Shown: positions 48,763 to 58,885, numbered from the stretch's first letter. The stretch is DNA of 64,000 nt from Rhizobium tumorigenes (GCF_003240565.2 NZ_CP117255.1:1302001-1366000); one strand, 5' to 3'. The notes: a model not told the origin generated them from the letters alone. Numbers and translations: made by a program.

Positions 48763-49980
48763 ATGGCTGAACGACTGCCTCTCCCCAGGTCCGCTAGATC
48801 CGAAAAGACCATCCGTGTCGTTACGACGGACGAGATTGCCGAGGGACCCTCCGGCAATCCGACAGCGGCGCCGGCGGCCATCGTTCCGCCTGCTGCAGCG
48901 CCCGTCGCACCGCGCAAACGTCGCGGCGCAACGCGACTGATCCTGTTCGCCGCGCTCCCCATCGTCTTGGTCATCGGCGGCTATTTCTACGTCACGGGCG
49001 GGCAGGTGATGTCCACGGACAACGCCTATATCGGCGCCGACATGGTTGGGGTTTCCACCGATGTCAGCGGCTTTGTTGCCGCCATAGAGGTGCATGAAAA
49101 CGAACAGGTGAAGAAGGGCCAGGTCCTGTTCAGGCTGAAGCCCGATTCCTTCCAGATTGCGCTGGAGGGGGCGAAGGCCCAGCTCGGCGTTGCTCGTAAC
49201 CAGATCCTCAACCTGCAGGCCAGCTACCAGCAGACGCTGGCTGAGATTGCCCAGGCCGAGGCGGATCTGCCCTTTTACCAGACCTCGTTCGATCGCCAGC
49301 AGAGCCTGATAAACAGCTCAGCAGCCTCCAAGGCCGTGTTCGATTCGGCCAAGCACGACCTTGACGCCGCCAAGCAGAAAGTGGCCGTCGCCAAAGCACA
49401 AGCCGCCAGTACACTGGCCCAGATCGGCGGTGACCTTACCCAGCCGCTCGAGCAGAACCCCACTTACCTGCAGGCCAAGGCCGCCGTCGACGACGCACAG
49501 CGGCAGCTCGACGATACCGTGGTTCGAGCGTCCTTCGATGGCACCGTCACCAACGTCGACAGCCTGCAAGTCGGCGGTTATCTCGCGGCTGCGCAACAAG
49601 GCTTTTCCCTGGTGTCGTCCAACGACATGTGGATCGCCGCCAGCCCGAAGGAAACCGAACTCACCTACGTCAAGCCGGGCCAGACCGTCTCCATCTCCGT
49701 CGATGCCTATCCCGGCGTGGTCTGGAGTGGCACCGTCGCCAGCATCAGCCCTGCCTCGGGCTCCAGCTTCTCGTTGCTGCCGGCGCAAAACACCACCGGC
49801 AACTGGGTGAAGGTGGTCCAGCGCATCCCGATGCGGGTGAACATCGACGATGCCGCCGGCAAGCCGCCGCTCCGAGTCGGCATGAGCACGGAAGTGGACG
49901 TCGATACGGGCCACGCCCGCGGCTTGCCGGATTTTGTCGCAAAGTTGCTGGGCCGTTCAAATGGCAAGGGTCATGAGTAA
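48763..49980 (+). CDS. emrA: EmrA-type membrane fusion protein (HlyD family)
   Basis: 405 residues from ATG 48763 (AAGAGACC upstream). A long, Pro/Ala-rich cytosolic N-terminus (about 50 residues), one membrane helix ('LILFAALPIVLVIGGYFYV'), a biotinyl-lipoyl domain split around a coiled-coil hairpin (about 110-215), and a beta-barrel with 'MWIAASPKETELTYVKPGQTVSISVDAYPG'. It links the inner-membrane pump to an outer-membrane channel. emrB overlaps its last 8 nt, giving coupled expression. Confidence 0.93.
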   Translation: MAERLPLPRSARSEKTIRVVTTDEIAEGPSGNPTAAPAAIVPPAAAPVAPRKRRGATRLILFAALPIVLVIGGYFYVTGGQVMSTDNAYIGADMVGVSTDVSGFVAAIEVHENEQVKKGQVLFRLKPDSFQIALEGAKAQLGVARNQILNLQASYQQTLAEIAQAEADLPFYQTSFDRQQSLINSSAASKAVFDSAKHDLDAAKQKVAVAKAQAASTLAQIGGDLTQPLEQNPTYLQAKAAVDDAQRQLDDTVVRASFDGTVTNVDSLQVGGYLAAAQQGFSLVSSNDMWIAASPKETELTYVKPGQTVSISVDAYPGVVWSGTVASISPASGSSFSLLPAQNTTGNWVKVVQRIPMRVNIDDAAGKPPLRVGMSTEVDVDTGHARGLPDFVAKLLGRSNGKGHE

Positions 49981-51514
49981 CCCATCCGACGGCGCCCCGC
50001 CCGTCATAGCCAACCGTGGCGCAATCACCGCCTGCGTCATTCTTGCGGTCATCATGCAGGCGCTGGATACGACCATTGCCAATGTCGCACTGCCCTACAT
50101 CCAGGGCAGCGTCGCCGCCAGCTCCGACCAGATCAACTGGGTATTGACCTCCTACATCGTCGCCGCTGCCATCATGACGCCGCCATCGGGCTTCCTGTCC
50201 GCCAAGTTCGGTCGCAAACGTGTGCTGCTGACGGCAATCTCCGGGTTCGTGGCTGCGTCGGTGCTCTGCGGTTTTGCCCAGTCGCTGGTGCAGATCGTCG
50301 GCTTCCGCTTGCTCCAGGGCCTTTTCGGCGCGGCTCTAGTCCCCTTGTCGCAAGGTATCCTGCTGGACATCTACTCCGTCGAGGAGCGCGGCAAGGCCAT
50401 GGCGCTGTTCGGTGTCTCTGTAATGGTTGGCCCGGTGCTCGGTCCCGTCATCGGCGGCTGGCTGACGGACCATATCAGCTGGCGTTGGGTATTCTACATT
50501 AACGTGCCGATCGGCCTTGTCGCCTTCATGGGCATCGTCGTCTTCGTCAAGGAGACGAAGGTCGATGCGCTGGCCAAGCTCGATGTTTTCGGCTTCAGCA
50601 TGCTCAGCCTTGGGATAGCCTCGTTGCAGCTCTTCCTCGACAGAGGCGAGCAACTGGACTGGTTTTCATCCGGCGAGATCATCGTCGAAGCGCTGGTCTG
50701 CTTCTGCGCATTCTACCTGTTCGTTGTCCACACTTTCACCACCGAGAAATCCTTCGTCAATCCCCGTCTCTTTCTCGATCAGAATTTCTCCGTCAGCATG
50801 TTTTTCATCTTTATCGTCGGCGTCACCTATCTGGCATCGCTGGCGCTGATGACGCCCTACCTGCAGACCCTGATGGGCTATCCCGTCGTCACGGCCGGCA
50901 TCGTCATGGGACCGCGCGGCCTCGGCACAATGGTCTGCATGTTTCTTGTCGGACGCCTGATCGGCAAGGTGGATACGCGCTGGCTCTTGCTGCTGGGGCT
51001 CGGCCTGACGGCGTGGGCGATGTACGAGATGACCGGCTGGACACCCGACGTCTCGCAAACGACGATCATCGTCGTCGGCTTTGTACAGGGCGCCGGCCTC
51101 GGCTTCCTGTTCGTGCCGCTGACCACCGTCGCCTTCGCGACCCTGCCGGCGCACATGCGCGGCGAGGGGACAGGGCTCTACAATCTATCGCGCAATATCG
51201 GCTCCAGCGTCGGCATCTCCATCGTCTCGGCGCTGATCATCCGTAATACCCAGAGCAACCACGAATCGATTGCCGCCTATGTGACGCCGTTCAACCACGC
51301 ATTCGACGCGCCCGCCGCCCAAGGCCTCAGCCCGCTGACAGCGATCGGCCGCGCCAGCCTGGACAGTATCGTTACCCTTCAGGCGACGATCATCGCCTAT
51401 ATTGACGACTTCAAGCTGCTGATGCTGATGTCGCTGTTCGCCATGCCGCTGGTCATCCTGCTGCGAAAGCCGTCTGCGCCCCCGAAGGTCGACCACAGCA
51501 TTGCCATGGAATAG
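49973..51514 (+). CDS. emrB: DHA2 family multidrug efflux MFS permease (EmrB type)
   Basis: About 513 residues from ATG 49973, or four codons longer from ATG 49961. Fourteen membrane helices with DHA2 motifs: 'LDTTIANVALPYIQGSVAAS' (motif D1), 'GFLSAKFGRKRVL' (motif A) and 'GPVLGPVIGGWLTD' (motif C). Proton-driven drug exporter working with EmrA. The ATG overlaps the emrA stop region (ATGAGTAA). Actual substrates cannot be read from sequence. Confidence 0.93.
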   Translation: MSNPSDGAPPVIANRGAITACVILAVIMQALDTTIANVALPYIQGSVAASSDQINWVLTSYIVAAAIMTPPSGFLSAKFGRKRVLLTAISGFVAASVLCGFAQSLVQIVGFRLLQGLFGAALVPLSQGILLDIYSVEERGKAMALFGVSVMVGPVLGPVIGGWLTDHISWRWVFYINVPIGLVAFMGIVVFVKETKVDALAKLDVFGFSMLSLGIASLQLFLDRGEQLDWFSSGEIIVEALVCFCAFYLFVVHTFTTEKSFVNPRLFLDQNFSVSMFFIFIVGVTYLASLALMTPYLQTLMGYPVVTAGIVMGPRGLGTMVCMFLVGRLIGKVDTRWLLLLGLGLTAWAMYEMTGWTPDVSQTTIIVVGFVQGAGLGFLFVPLTTVAFATLPAHMRGEGTGLYNLSRNIGSSVGISIVSALIIRNTQSNHESIAAYVTPFNHAFDAPAAQGLSPLTAIGRASLDSIVTLQATIIAYIDDFKLLMLMSLFAMPLVILLRKPSAPPKVDHSIAME

Positions 51515-51541
51515 CAAATGCAGCAGCCTGCCGAAGTGGCA

Positions 51542-52096
51542 TTAGCCAAATCTACGACTGACAAAGCGCGACCCTGCGGCGCCGAAACGCCAGGGAGCCG
51601 CGACATTGCGCGTGATCCCAATCCGCGGCCCAGAGACGATGTCTATCGCAGGACCCGCAGCCAGTGTGAACGGCGGCTGGTCCAAAGGCGCCCCGTTATG
51701 TGCGAGTTCGATGCCCAGCGCCTGGCTGAGCTTGCCCGGACCGCTGCACAGTTGCGCAAGGCTGTCCGTGCTGCGTCGCGCTGCCATCCTGTCAAGACCG
51801 GTGTTCGGTTCCAGTGCACGGATCAGCACCGCGCTGCCGGGCAGGCAGACGAAGTTGATGCACCAGTGAATTCCGTAGGAGCGGTAGACATAGGCGTGCC
51901 CGGCCGGGCCGAACATCACGGAGTTGCGCAATCCCGGACCGCGAAAGCTGTGGGAGGCTTCGTCGTCCAGCCGATAGGCCTCCGTCTCGACGATCAAGCC
52001 GCCGACGCCATCGACGCAAAATTGCCACCCGATGAGATCGCGTGCGACCTCCACGACATCCCTCCCGAAAAAGACAGCCAGGCTGTTGCTGAGCAT
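51542..52096 (-). CDS. 3-methyladenine DNA glycosylase (AAG/Mpg family)
   Basis: 184 residues from ATG 52096. Blocks 'ARDLIGW', '[22 protein letters not shown]' (catalytic Glu), '[23 protein letters not shown]' and '[14 protein letters not shown]' match the AAG family. It removes alkylated and deaminated purines in base excision repair. Length is within the family range. It is convergent with emrB (27 nt) and has no clear upstream partner. Confidence 0.93.
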   Translation of the reverse strand: MLSNSLAVFFGRDVVEVARDLIGWQFCVDGVGGLIVETEAYRLDDEASHSFRGPGLRNSVMFGPAGHAYVYRSYGIHWCINFVCLPGSAVLIRALEPNTGLDRMAARRSTDSLAQLCSGPGKLSQALGIELAHNGAPLDQPPFTLAAGPAIDIVSGPRIGITRNVAAPWRFGAAGSRFVSRRFG

Positions 52097-52285
52097 GAGA
52101 CACAAACCTTTGATAGATGGAGGTCATCCTGCAACTGCAGACGTGGAGCGCCTGCGTGTATAGTAAGCCGGTCCAAGCGAAGTCAACGAACACCGCCCCG
52201 GGCGACCTCACACCCAACTTGCTGAGTTGCTATTCAACCGGGGAACATATTAGCGATTTGCGTCTTTCCACGCAGGAGGCTGCGG

Positions 52286-52534
52286 ATGGCTAAGTTCTAT
52301 TTCAACATCAGCGACAACGAGGGCTTTTCCGCCGGTGATGCGCCCTTTGAATATCCAACGCTGACTGCGGCCATCGACCAGGCAAAGAGCGTATTGGCAG
52401 AGATGGCGATCGACGGAATTCCCGAGGGCAATGGCCGTCGCCTCTCCGTAGAAGTCGCCAATGACCGTCGCCAGCCCGTCGTTCGATTCACGATCGTGCT
52501 GATGGTCGACTATTCGCCCAGCGATAGCGCTTGA
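52286..52534 (+). CDS. DUF6894-type small protein
   Basis: 82 residues beginning 'MAKFYFNISDNEGFSAGD' with 'YPTLTAAIDQAKSVLAEMAIDGIP' in the middle, the DUF6894 pattern common in rhizobia. A good GCAGGAGG ribosome site precedes it. GGGGAAC at 52237 resembles an EcfG -35 element, but no matching -10 was found. Function unknown; possible stress gene. Confidence 0.8.
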   Translation: MAKFYFNISDNEGFSAGDAPFEYPTLTAAIDQAKSVLAEMAIDGIPEGNGRRLSVEVANDRRQPVVRFTIVLMVDYSPSDSA

Positions 52535-52601
52535 CGAGTTTTGCGAGCGTAGACACAGCCCGATATGACAATCGATGACGCTCTGACATCAAAATTGTGA
52601 A

Positions 52602-52635
52602 TATGAACGCACGATGAACAAAATTGGCGTTCATA
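52602..52635. repeat. 9-bp inverted repeat upstream of the BON-like gene
   Basis: TATGAACGC (52602-52610) and GCGTTCATA (52627-52635), perfect arms with a 16-nt spacer. The repeat overlaps the candidate EcfG promoter, so it could be an operator for another regulator. Confidence 0.5.
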
Positions 52636-52639
52636 CGTT
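52615..52639 (+). promoter_or_regulatory. Candidate EcfG-type promoter of the BON-like gene
   Basis: TGAAC-N16-CGTT, one mismatch from GGAAC-N16-CGTT, 30 nt before the ATG at 52669. Confidence 0.5.
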
Positions 52640-52668
52640 ACACCTGATAGAAAAGGGAGCGTGTCGCC

Positions 52669-52917
52669 ATGTTCATGTCTATTCTTCCAACCAGCGGTTT
52701 TGTCGGCGCACAGATGGCTGGTCTTTGTGCAGCAGTTTCGTCTGCCATGGCCTATGCATCCGGGCTAGACGGAGCCCGCATAGAAGTTACCCAGGATCGT
52801 GGTGTGATCTATCTAGACGGCTCCGCTCCGAGCCTCACCGCTCTCGAAGCCGCAGTCAACGTTGCGCGCGAGATCGCGGGAAATTCGGTCTGCAACCGCA
52901 TCGAGCCAGCCTACTGA
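52669..52917 (+). CDS. Small protein with a BON-like repeat
   Basis: 82 residues. The C-terminal half 'RIEVTQDRGVIYLDGSAPSLTALEAAVNVAREIAGNSVCNRI' has the beta-strand-turn plus helix form of a BON domain (GVIYLDG then 'AREIAG'). The N-terminal half is Ala/Met/Ser-rich. AAAAGGGAG lies upstream. BON domains often bind membranes or ligands in osmotic stress proteins. Assignment by pattern only. Confidence 0.55.
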   Translation: MFMSILPTSGFVGAQMAGLCAAVSSAMAYASGLDGARIEVTQDRGVIYLDGSAPSLTALEAAVNVAREIAGNSVCNRIEPAY

Positions 52918-52960
52918 GCTTGGCAGCTGGCTTATAGGTCCAGAGACCTACCCAAACCAT

Positions 52961-53227
52961 TTACCGTCGCCGGGGCGCGCTCTTGTCAGCCACCTCGAAG
53001 ATCGCCCTGAGCCGATCGAGGTCGTTGGCCTTCAACGTTTCCATATCCCCCGTCGGATTGAGCGACTTGAACCATTCTAGCGCCTCACGCAGCACTGTCG
53101 CGTATGGCTCGCGGTACTCGCTCAGTCCCAGCACCCATTCCCTAACGGTTTCGCGCTCCATACGGGACGCGGCGTAGCGGTCATGGACGGTCCTGGCGGA
53201 ACTGATGAGGTCGTCGACGTTTTTCAT
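52961..53227 (-). CDS. Hypothetical protein (88 residues)
   Basis: Soluble, mostly helical by composition: 'MKNVDDLISSARTVHDRYAASRMERETVREWVLGLSEYREPYATVLREALEWFKSL', with a basic C-terminal end (SAPRRR). The ATG at 53227 has GAGGAG 5 nt upstream. It starts 20 nt after the stop of the next gene and is likely co-transcribed. No family recognised. Confidence 0.6.
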   Translation of the reverse strand: MKNVDDLISSARTVHDRYAASRMERETVREWVLGLSEYREPYATVLREALEWFKSLNPTGDMETLKANDLDRLRAIFEVADKSAPRRR

Positions 53228-53247
53228 GGGCACTCCTCGGCTGACCG

Positions 53248-53511
53248 TCAATGGACCGGCGGGTCCCGATCGTCAAGGAAAGTCCGTATTCCCTCACGCT
53301 CTATAGTCGCCAGGAATTCGTCGAAGGCATCGCGGTCCGTGGCGAAACCGTCTTCCCAAACGGTCTTTCCGTCCGCTGCATCGATGACTTCCATTTTCCA
53401 ATCGAGCGGGGTGCCTAGGGCACGGAATATGTCGACGCGCACTGTGGTGCCGCTTTCGGAAAAATCACCGGAAAGCTCCGAGTGTTCCAGTCCATCATCG
53501 CTCAGACTCAT
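53248..53511 (-). CDS. Hypothetical protein (87 residues)
   Basis: An acidic small protein: 'DWKMEVIDAADGKTVWEDGFATDRDAFDEFLATIEREGIRTF'. This pattern is found in small alphaproteobacterial proteins without known function. It overlaps nothing and sits just upstream of the 88-residue gene, 20 nt away. GGATATACTGG upstream offers a weak ribosome site. Function unknown. Confidence 0.6.
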   Translation of the reverse strand: MSLSDDGLEHSELSGDFSESGTTVRVDIFRALGTPLDWKMEVIDAADGKTVWEDGFATDRDAFDEFLATIEREGIRTFLDDRDPPVH

Positions 53512-53586
53512 CCAGTATATCCTTCTGCGCTTCCCTACTTATCACAGCCGAAAGGAAAATTGTCGTCGGCTCCCGGAATCATCAAC

Positions 53587-53618
53587 AGAAAAGCCCGATA
53601 CGCTTGGCGCATCGGGCT
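53587..53618 (-). terminator. Terminator of the DUF2934 gene
   Basis: AGCCCGAT / ATCGGGCT arms on the minus strand with an 11-nt loop, followed by TTTTCTG. Confidence 0.8.
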
Positions 53619-53664
53619 CATATCGTTTCATGCTGGCTGGTTGCCAGTGAAAGCTTAGCGTGGA

Positions 53665-53964
53665 TCAGGGCTGTTCGCGGGTGCCGTTTGCATTGGTGCG
53701 CTGATCGTCGTCTTCCAGATCTGTGGCGACCATGTACGTGTCCGAATGCTCGCGCGCCGCCTCGCGCATCGCGCGGGGGCTGGCGAGGTCGTCGCCCTCT
53801 ATCGTCTGCGAATCCGCCTTGCCCCCGGTGCCGACTTCATCGTCATAGTCGCGCTCGGCTTCCGCCCAGTGCTCCGAATGAGCGCCGTCCGGCTGTCCGT
53901 TGCGTTCCCAGATTGCGTGGGCGCGGCGTTGGATTTCTGTTTCGCGATTATCACTCATACTCAT
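53665..53964 (-). CDS. DUF2934-type stress protein
   Basis: 99 residues with the DUF2934 core 'RRAHAIWERNGQPDGAHSEHWAEAERD' near the N-terminus and an acidic tail ('DLEDDDQRTNANG'). Such proteins are frequent in the rhizobial general stress response. GGGAGAATG lies just upstream of the ATG. The EcfG-like promoter upstream and the terminator downstream make it a single unit. Confidence 0.82.
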   Translation of the reverse strand: MSMSDNRETEIQRRAHAIWERNGQPDGAHSEHWAEAERDYDDEVGTGGKADSQTIEGDDLASPRAMREAAREHSDTYMVATDLEDDDQRTNANGTREQP

Positions 53965-53984
53965 TCTCCCGTTAATGCAGCTAA

Positions 53985-54009
53985 AACATGCACGGCGTCA
54001 AAGCGTTCC
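53985..54009 (-). promoter_or_regulatory. EcfG-type promoter of the DUF2934 gene
   Basis: On the minus strand GGAAC-N16-TGTT, a near-complete match (-10 normally CGTT). It is 21 nt before the start codon. Confidence 0.65.
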
Positions 54010-54135
54010 AAAGAAACGGAAATGTGAACATATACAGCGAGGATAAAGCGGTGTTAACGCGCGCAACGCAACATCAAAGTTTCCGAAAAAACCGCCGCCG
54101 CATTTCCAATGCGCGCCCGATAAAAGGACGATAGG

Positions 54136-55062
54136 ATGGCACTCGAAGTCAGCGCACATTGCGACTGGAGCAAGCACAGCGGAAAGCGCTGGATGTCGAC
54201 CGCCATCAGAGCCGATGGCAAATGGCTAATCGCAGCTCCGGAGCTTGTCGGCGATACCGCCACCTTGTTTCGGCGGCTGGCAGGTCGCTCCCAGCAGTCC
54301 GGCTCGCTACTGGTCGGGTTCGACTTTCCCATAGGCCTTCCCAAGGCCTATGCCGCACATGCCGGCATTGCCTCGTTTCGCGAGGCGATCGCACAGTTCG
54401 GCAAGGGCGATTGGTCCGATTGGTATGACGTCGCCGATCAGCGCCACCAGATATCTCACCGACGGCCGTTTTACCCGATGCGGCCGGGCGGAACGGCAAG
54501 AGCCCATCTCTACGACGCACTCGGCATCCTCAAGAGCGACGACTTGTTGCGAGAATGCGAACGAGCAACGCCCTACAGGCCGGCCGGCTGTTCATTATTC
54601 TGGACGCTGGGCGGCAATCAGGTTGGCAAAGGTGCGATAGCGGGATGGCAGGAGATCATAGCACCGGCGCTTGACCAGATCGGCATCTGGCCATTCGATG
54701 GAGCACTTGCAGAGCTGACCTCCTCCAGGTCTGTGGTAATCTGCGAGACGTACCCGGCCGACGTATACAGCCTGGTTGGAATGAAAAAAGGCTGGGGAAG
54801 CAAGAGGCGCCAGGAGGATCGACAGCGCGTCGGTCTTAGCATTCTGGAATGGGCGAAAGAGCGCCAGGACATCGAAACGACGGCAATCGTAGACTGCCTG
54901 CGTGACGGATTCGGCGCCGACAATTCCGGAGAAGATCGCTTTGATGCGGTTGTCGGGCTGCTCGGAATGCTCGAAGTCGCCACCGGCCGCCGCCCGGAAG
55001 GCTCACCGGATAGCGATAGCGTGAAGCGGGTCGAAGGCTGGATACTCGGACATCACCGTTGA
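54136..55062 (+). CDS. DUF429-like predicted nuclease (RNase H-like fold)
   Basis: 308 residues. The blocks 'GFDFPIGLPKAYAAHAG', 'ICETYPADVYSLVG' and 'DRFDAVVGLLGMLEVATG' look like the DUF429 group of predicted RNase H-fold nucleases: an initial Asp-Phe-Pro, a Glu followed by Tyr-Pro and a late Asp. I could not confirm the catalytic set. The gene starts with a moderate AGGACG. It lies next to tRNA-Arg(CCG), the kind of position where islands integrate, but base composition is ordinary. Confidence 0.6.
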   Translation: MALEVSAHCDWSKHSGKRWMSTAIRADGKWLIAAPELVGDTATLFRRLAGRSQQSGSLLVGFDFPIGLPKAYAAHAGIASFREAIAQFGKGDWSDWYDVADQRHQISHRRPFYPMRPGGTARAHLYDALGILKSDDLLRECERATPYRPAGCSLFWTLGGNQVGKGAIAGWQEIIAPALDQIGIWPFDGALAELTSSRSVVICETYPADVYSLVGMKKGWGSKRRQEDRQRVGLSILEWAKERQDIETTAIVDCLRDGFGADNSGEDRFDAVVGLLGMLEVATGRRPEGSPDSDSVKRVEGWILGHHR

Positions 55063-55154
55063 AAACTGACGGCGCAGGCCAGATTAACCCGGTGCGGATC
55101 GATAAAACCACACGCAGCGTCAGTTTGAAAATCATGGGATTATAATATGGGAAA

Positions 55155-55228
55155 CGCACCCGACAGGATTCGAACCTGTGACCTTTGGAATCGGAATCCA
55201 ACACTCTATCCAGCTGAGCTACGGGTGC
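55155..55228 (-). tRNA. tRNA-Arg (anticodon CCG)
   Basis: A 74-nt cloverleaf on the minus strand: acceptor GCACCCG/CGGGTGC, D-arm 'AGCTCAGCTGGATAGAG', anticodon stem TTGGA/TCCAA with loop TTCCGAT (anticodon CCG for CGG), and T-arm 'GGTTCGAATCC'. The 3' CCA is not encoded. It lies between the DUF429-like gene and the xylose ABC operon, in a stretch that otherwise holds only the operon terminator. Confidence 0.96.
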
Positions 55229-55346
55229 ATGCCGAGGGCGGGGCTTACCGCCTGTCCGATTGCAGGTTCATAGCCTAGGTCGCGCCAGGCATCAATGCGG
55301 AAAATGCGGAAAAGCTGTCAACGATGCCAACAGTTTTCCGCAAAGG

Positions 55347-55379
55347 AAAAGGCCGCGACGTTTTGGTTCGCGGCCTTGT
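55347..55379 (-). terminator. Terminator of the xylF-xylH-xylG operon
   Basis: AAGGCCGCGA / TCGCGGCCTT perfect 10-bp arms with a 9-nt loop, followed on the minus strand by TTCCTTT; about 18 nt after the xylG stop. Confidence 0.82.
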
Positions 55380-55396
55380 GCTTTCAAGCCTGGCGA

Positions 55397-56182
<786 letters not shown>

Positions 56183-56196
56183 AGCTGGAATTCCTC

Positions 56197-57510
56197 TTAC
56201 TTGGCCCGCGAGCGATAGACGGTGTCGAGCCAGACGGCGATCACCAGCACGACGCCGACGACGACGTTCTGGATGGGCGTATCGACGTTGGCGAGCCCCA
56301 TGCCCGATTGCAGCGATTGCATGACGAGGGCGCCGAGCATGGCGCCGGCCACCGTGCCGGTACCGCCGGCGAGCGACGTGCCGCCGATGACGGCCGCAGC
56401 GATGGTGTAGAGCTCATAGGTCGTGCCCTGCGAGTTGGCAGCAGCATTCAGCCGGGCGGTCGAGATCGCGGCGGCGACGGCGGCAAGAAAGCCCATCAGC
56501 GTGAATATTTTCACCGTCACCCAGCGCGTCTTAATGCCGGCGAGTTCGGCTGCCTCTGGATTGCCGCCGATGGCAAACACGTAGCGACCGAAACGCAGCC
56601 GCGTGGCGATGAACGTCATGATGATCCCGGCGGCAACCGCAATCAGCACCGGCACGGCGATGCCGTAGGGGATCTCGAGGCCACCTTCGGGCCAGGCGAT
56701 GCCGTGGTCGTTGGCGTATTTCTTGGCGATTCCGACCGGCCAGTAGTAGATGGTGAAGACATAGATCGTGCCCAGCACCATGGCCGAGCCGAGCATGGCG
56801 AGGAAGTATTCGGCCCAGACGGGGCGCCGGGGGAAGTTGAAACGCTTGCGCTGGCGCCGCGAGCCGGCGATGCCGACCACGATCATTAGGCAGGCGACGA
56901 TGCCGATGACCCAGCTCCAGGTGGCGCCGATGGAGCCTTCCGCGCCGCCCCCCATGATCCGGAAAGTGGCATCGAGCGGTGCCACGGTCTGGCCAGACGT
57001 GACATACCAGGCAAGCCCGCGCCAGGCGAGAAAGCCGCCGAGCGTGACGATGAACGAGGGAACGCCGAGGAAGGCGATGATGATACCCTGCAGGAGCCCG
57101 ATCAGGGCGCCGGCAGCCAGTCCACAGATCAGCGCAATGACCCAGGTCCAGTGGCTGTCGAAGCCGAGATAGGTCGGCAACCATTTTGCCTGGACGACGC
57201 CCATTATCATGGCGACGAAGCCGAGCAGGGAGCCGACGGAAAGGTCGATGTTGCGGGTGACGATGACCAGAACCATCCCCGTCGCCAGCACGGCGATCTC
57301 GCAGGTCTGGACGGAGAGGTTCCAGAGGTTGCGCGGGGTCAGGAACAGGTGCCCGGTATAGAGGTCGAAGCCGACCCAGATGATCAGCAGGGCGCCGACC
57401 ATGCCGAGCATGCGGGTATCGATCTCGGTGGCACGCAGGAAGCGCGTGAGCGCATTGGTCTCCGTGGCGCGCGCACCGCCCGATGTTGTGGACTGAGTCA
57501 TGTCGGCCAT
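56197..57510 (-). CDS. xylH: Xylose-type sugar ABC transporter permease
   Basis: 437 residues (ATG 57510; six codons longer from 57528 is possible). About ten to eleven membrane helices, with the BPD_transp_2 motifs '[17 protein letters not shown]', '[20 protein letters not shown]' and '[13 protein letters not shown]' near the end. A long insertion (about residues 225-290) resembles XylH. The 230-nt space between xylF and xylH is large for one operon and contains GGCGCCG/CGGCGCC arms (57710-57737), perhaps an attenuator that lowers membrane components relative to the binding protein. Confidence 0.9.
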   Translation of the reverse strand: MADMTQSTTSGGARATETNALTRFLRATEIDTRMLGMVGALLIIWVGFDLYTGHLFLTPRNLWNLSVQTCEIAVLATGMVLVIVTRNIDLSVGSLLGFVAMIMGVVQAKWLPTYLGFDSHWTWVIALICGLAAGALIGLLQGIIIAFLGVPSFIVTLGGFLAWRGLAWYVTSGQTVAPLDATFRIMGGGAEGSIGATWSWVIGIVACLMIVVGIAGSRRQRKRFNFPRRPVWAEYFLAMLGSAMVLGTIYVFTIYYWPVGIAKKYANDHGIAWPEGGLEIPYGIAVPVLIAVAAGIIMTFIATRLRFGRYVFAIGGNPEAAELAGIKTRWVTVKIFTLMGFLAAVAAAISTARLNAAANSQGTTYELYTIAAAVIGGTSLAGGTGTVAGAMLGALVMQSLQSGMGLANVDTPIQNVVVGVVLVIAVWLDTVYRSRAK

Positions 57511-57758
57511 TGCTCTGCCGTTCTCCACTGTTGAGCGCAGACCGTCGACACTTTGCGTTTCACTGGCATAAGTCTGGCGCTGTTCTCGAATATGCGTCCC
57601 GGCCGATGGATGGACACTCTCTCGGCATAGGTGCCGGCACGCGCGGTGACGACGTCAGTGACGCAAGGGTTGCGGCAGTGGCCATAACATGGCCGCGCCG
57701 GTGGCGATCGGCGCCGCACCGGATATCGGGCGGCGCCTCACTTGCAGTTGGTCAGCGG

Positions 57759-58799
57759 TTACTTGCAAGCAGCAACGGCGCCGGCCTTGACGCCCTGGCA
57801 GGCTTCGGCCTTGGAAATCCAGCCAGCGTCGATGACGACGTTGAGGTTATCCTTGGTGATGGCGACAGGCGTCAGGAAGACCGACTGCATTTCGACGTGC
57901 TTCGGACCGCCGTTGAAGCTCTGGACGCCCTTGATTTCGGTCATCTTCTTGCCACCGGCAAGATCGAGAGCGATTTCAGCCGCGCGCTTGCCGAGTTCGC
58001 GGGAGTCTTTCCAGACGGATACTGTCTGGGTGCCAAGCGCGATGCGGTTGAGTGCTGCCTTGTCGGCGTCCTGGCCGGATACAGGCACGGAACCGGCAAG
58101 GCCCTGTGCGTCGAGCGCGGCAACGGCGCCGCCGGCAGTTCCGTCGTTGGAGGCAACAACCGCGTCAACCTTGTTGTTGTTGGCGGTCAGGATCTGCTCC
58201 ATGTTGCGCTGGGCATTCTGCGGCAGCCAGCCATCGGTGTAGGCTTCGCCGACATTCTTGATCTTGCCGGCATCCATGGCAGCCTTGAGGACTTCCTTCT
58301 GGCCTGCAAACAGGAAGTCTGCGTTCGGATCGGAAGACGAGCCCTTGATGAAGACGTAATTGCCTTCTGGCTTGACCTTCAGCACGTCGCGGGCCTGCAT
58401 GCGGCCGACTTCCTTGTTGTCGAAGGTGATGTAGAAAGCAGCCGGATTTTCGATCAGACGGTCGTAGCCAACGACCGGAATACCTTCGTCTGCGGCTTTC
58501 TCGATTGCCGGGCCGATGGCGTCACTGTCCTGGGCAAGCACGATCAATGCCGTGGCACCCTGCGAAATCAGCGATTCGACGTCGGTCAGCTGCTTGGAAG
58601 CAGAGGACTGGGCATCGGCGGAAATATACTTGGCGCCCGCTGCGGTCAGTGCCTTTTTGATGGCCGCTTCGTCGGTCTTCCAGCGTTCTTCCTGGAAATT
58701 CGACCAGGAAACGCCGACCACCAGATCCTTGGCGAAGGCGGTCGTCTGCATCGTCAAAACGAGGGCTGCGCCAGCGGCGAGCCTAACAAAAGTTTTCAT
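57759..58799 (-). CDS. xylF: Xylose-type sugar-binding protein
   Basis: 346 residues from ATG 58799 (GGGAGGG upstream), with a signal peptide ending at 'TTAFA' (residue 23). The mature protein belongs to the XylF/RbsB group: '[13 protein letters not shown]' at the N-terminus, '[10 protein letters not shown]' in the middle (about residue 110) and '[15 protein letters not shown]'. In relatives the binding protein delivers xylose to XylGH. It is the first gene, 87 nt from the operator. Substrate not proven. Confidence 0.88.
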   Translation of the reverse strand: MKTFVRLAAGAALVLTMQTTAFAKDLVVGVSWSNFQEERWKTDEAAIKKALTAAGAKYISADAQSSASKQLTDVESLISQGATALIVLAQDSDAIGPAIEKAADEGIPVVGYDRLIENPAAFYITFDNKEVGRMQARDVLKVKPEGNYVFIKGSSSDPNADFLFAGQKEVLKAAMDAGKIKNVGEAYTDGWLPQNAQRNMEQILTANNNKVDAVVASNDGTAGGAVAALDAQGLAGSVPVSGQDADKAALNRIALGTQTVSVWKDSRELGKRAAEIALDLAGGKKMTEIKGVQSFNGGPKHVEMQSVFLTPVAITKDNLNVVIDAGWISKAEACQGVKAGAVAACK

Positions 58800-58885
58800 A
58801 ATACCCTCCCGAGTGAAACGCGACCGCACGCACCTCTAGAGCTCCCGCCCGGCCGCCGCGAATGTGCTGTCGAAAAAACTCCTTT

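Noticed and set aside
48519..48770. 83-codon frame upstream of emrA
   Set aside because: It overlaps the emrA start, lacks a ribosome site of note and has an odd composition (His/Pro/Arg-rich), so it is not listed as a gene.
52236..52275. EcfG promoter of the DUF6894 gene
   Set aside because: GGGGAAC resembles the -35 element, but no CGTT lies 16 or 17 nt downstream.
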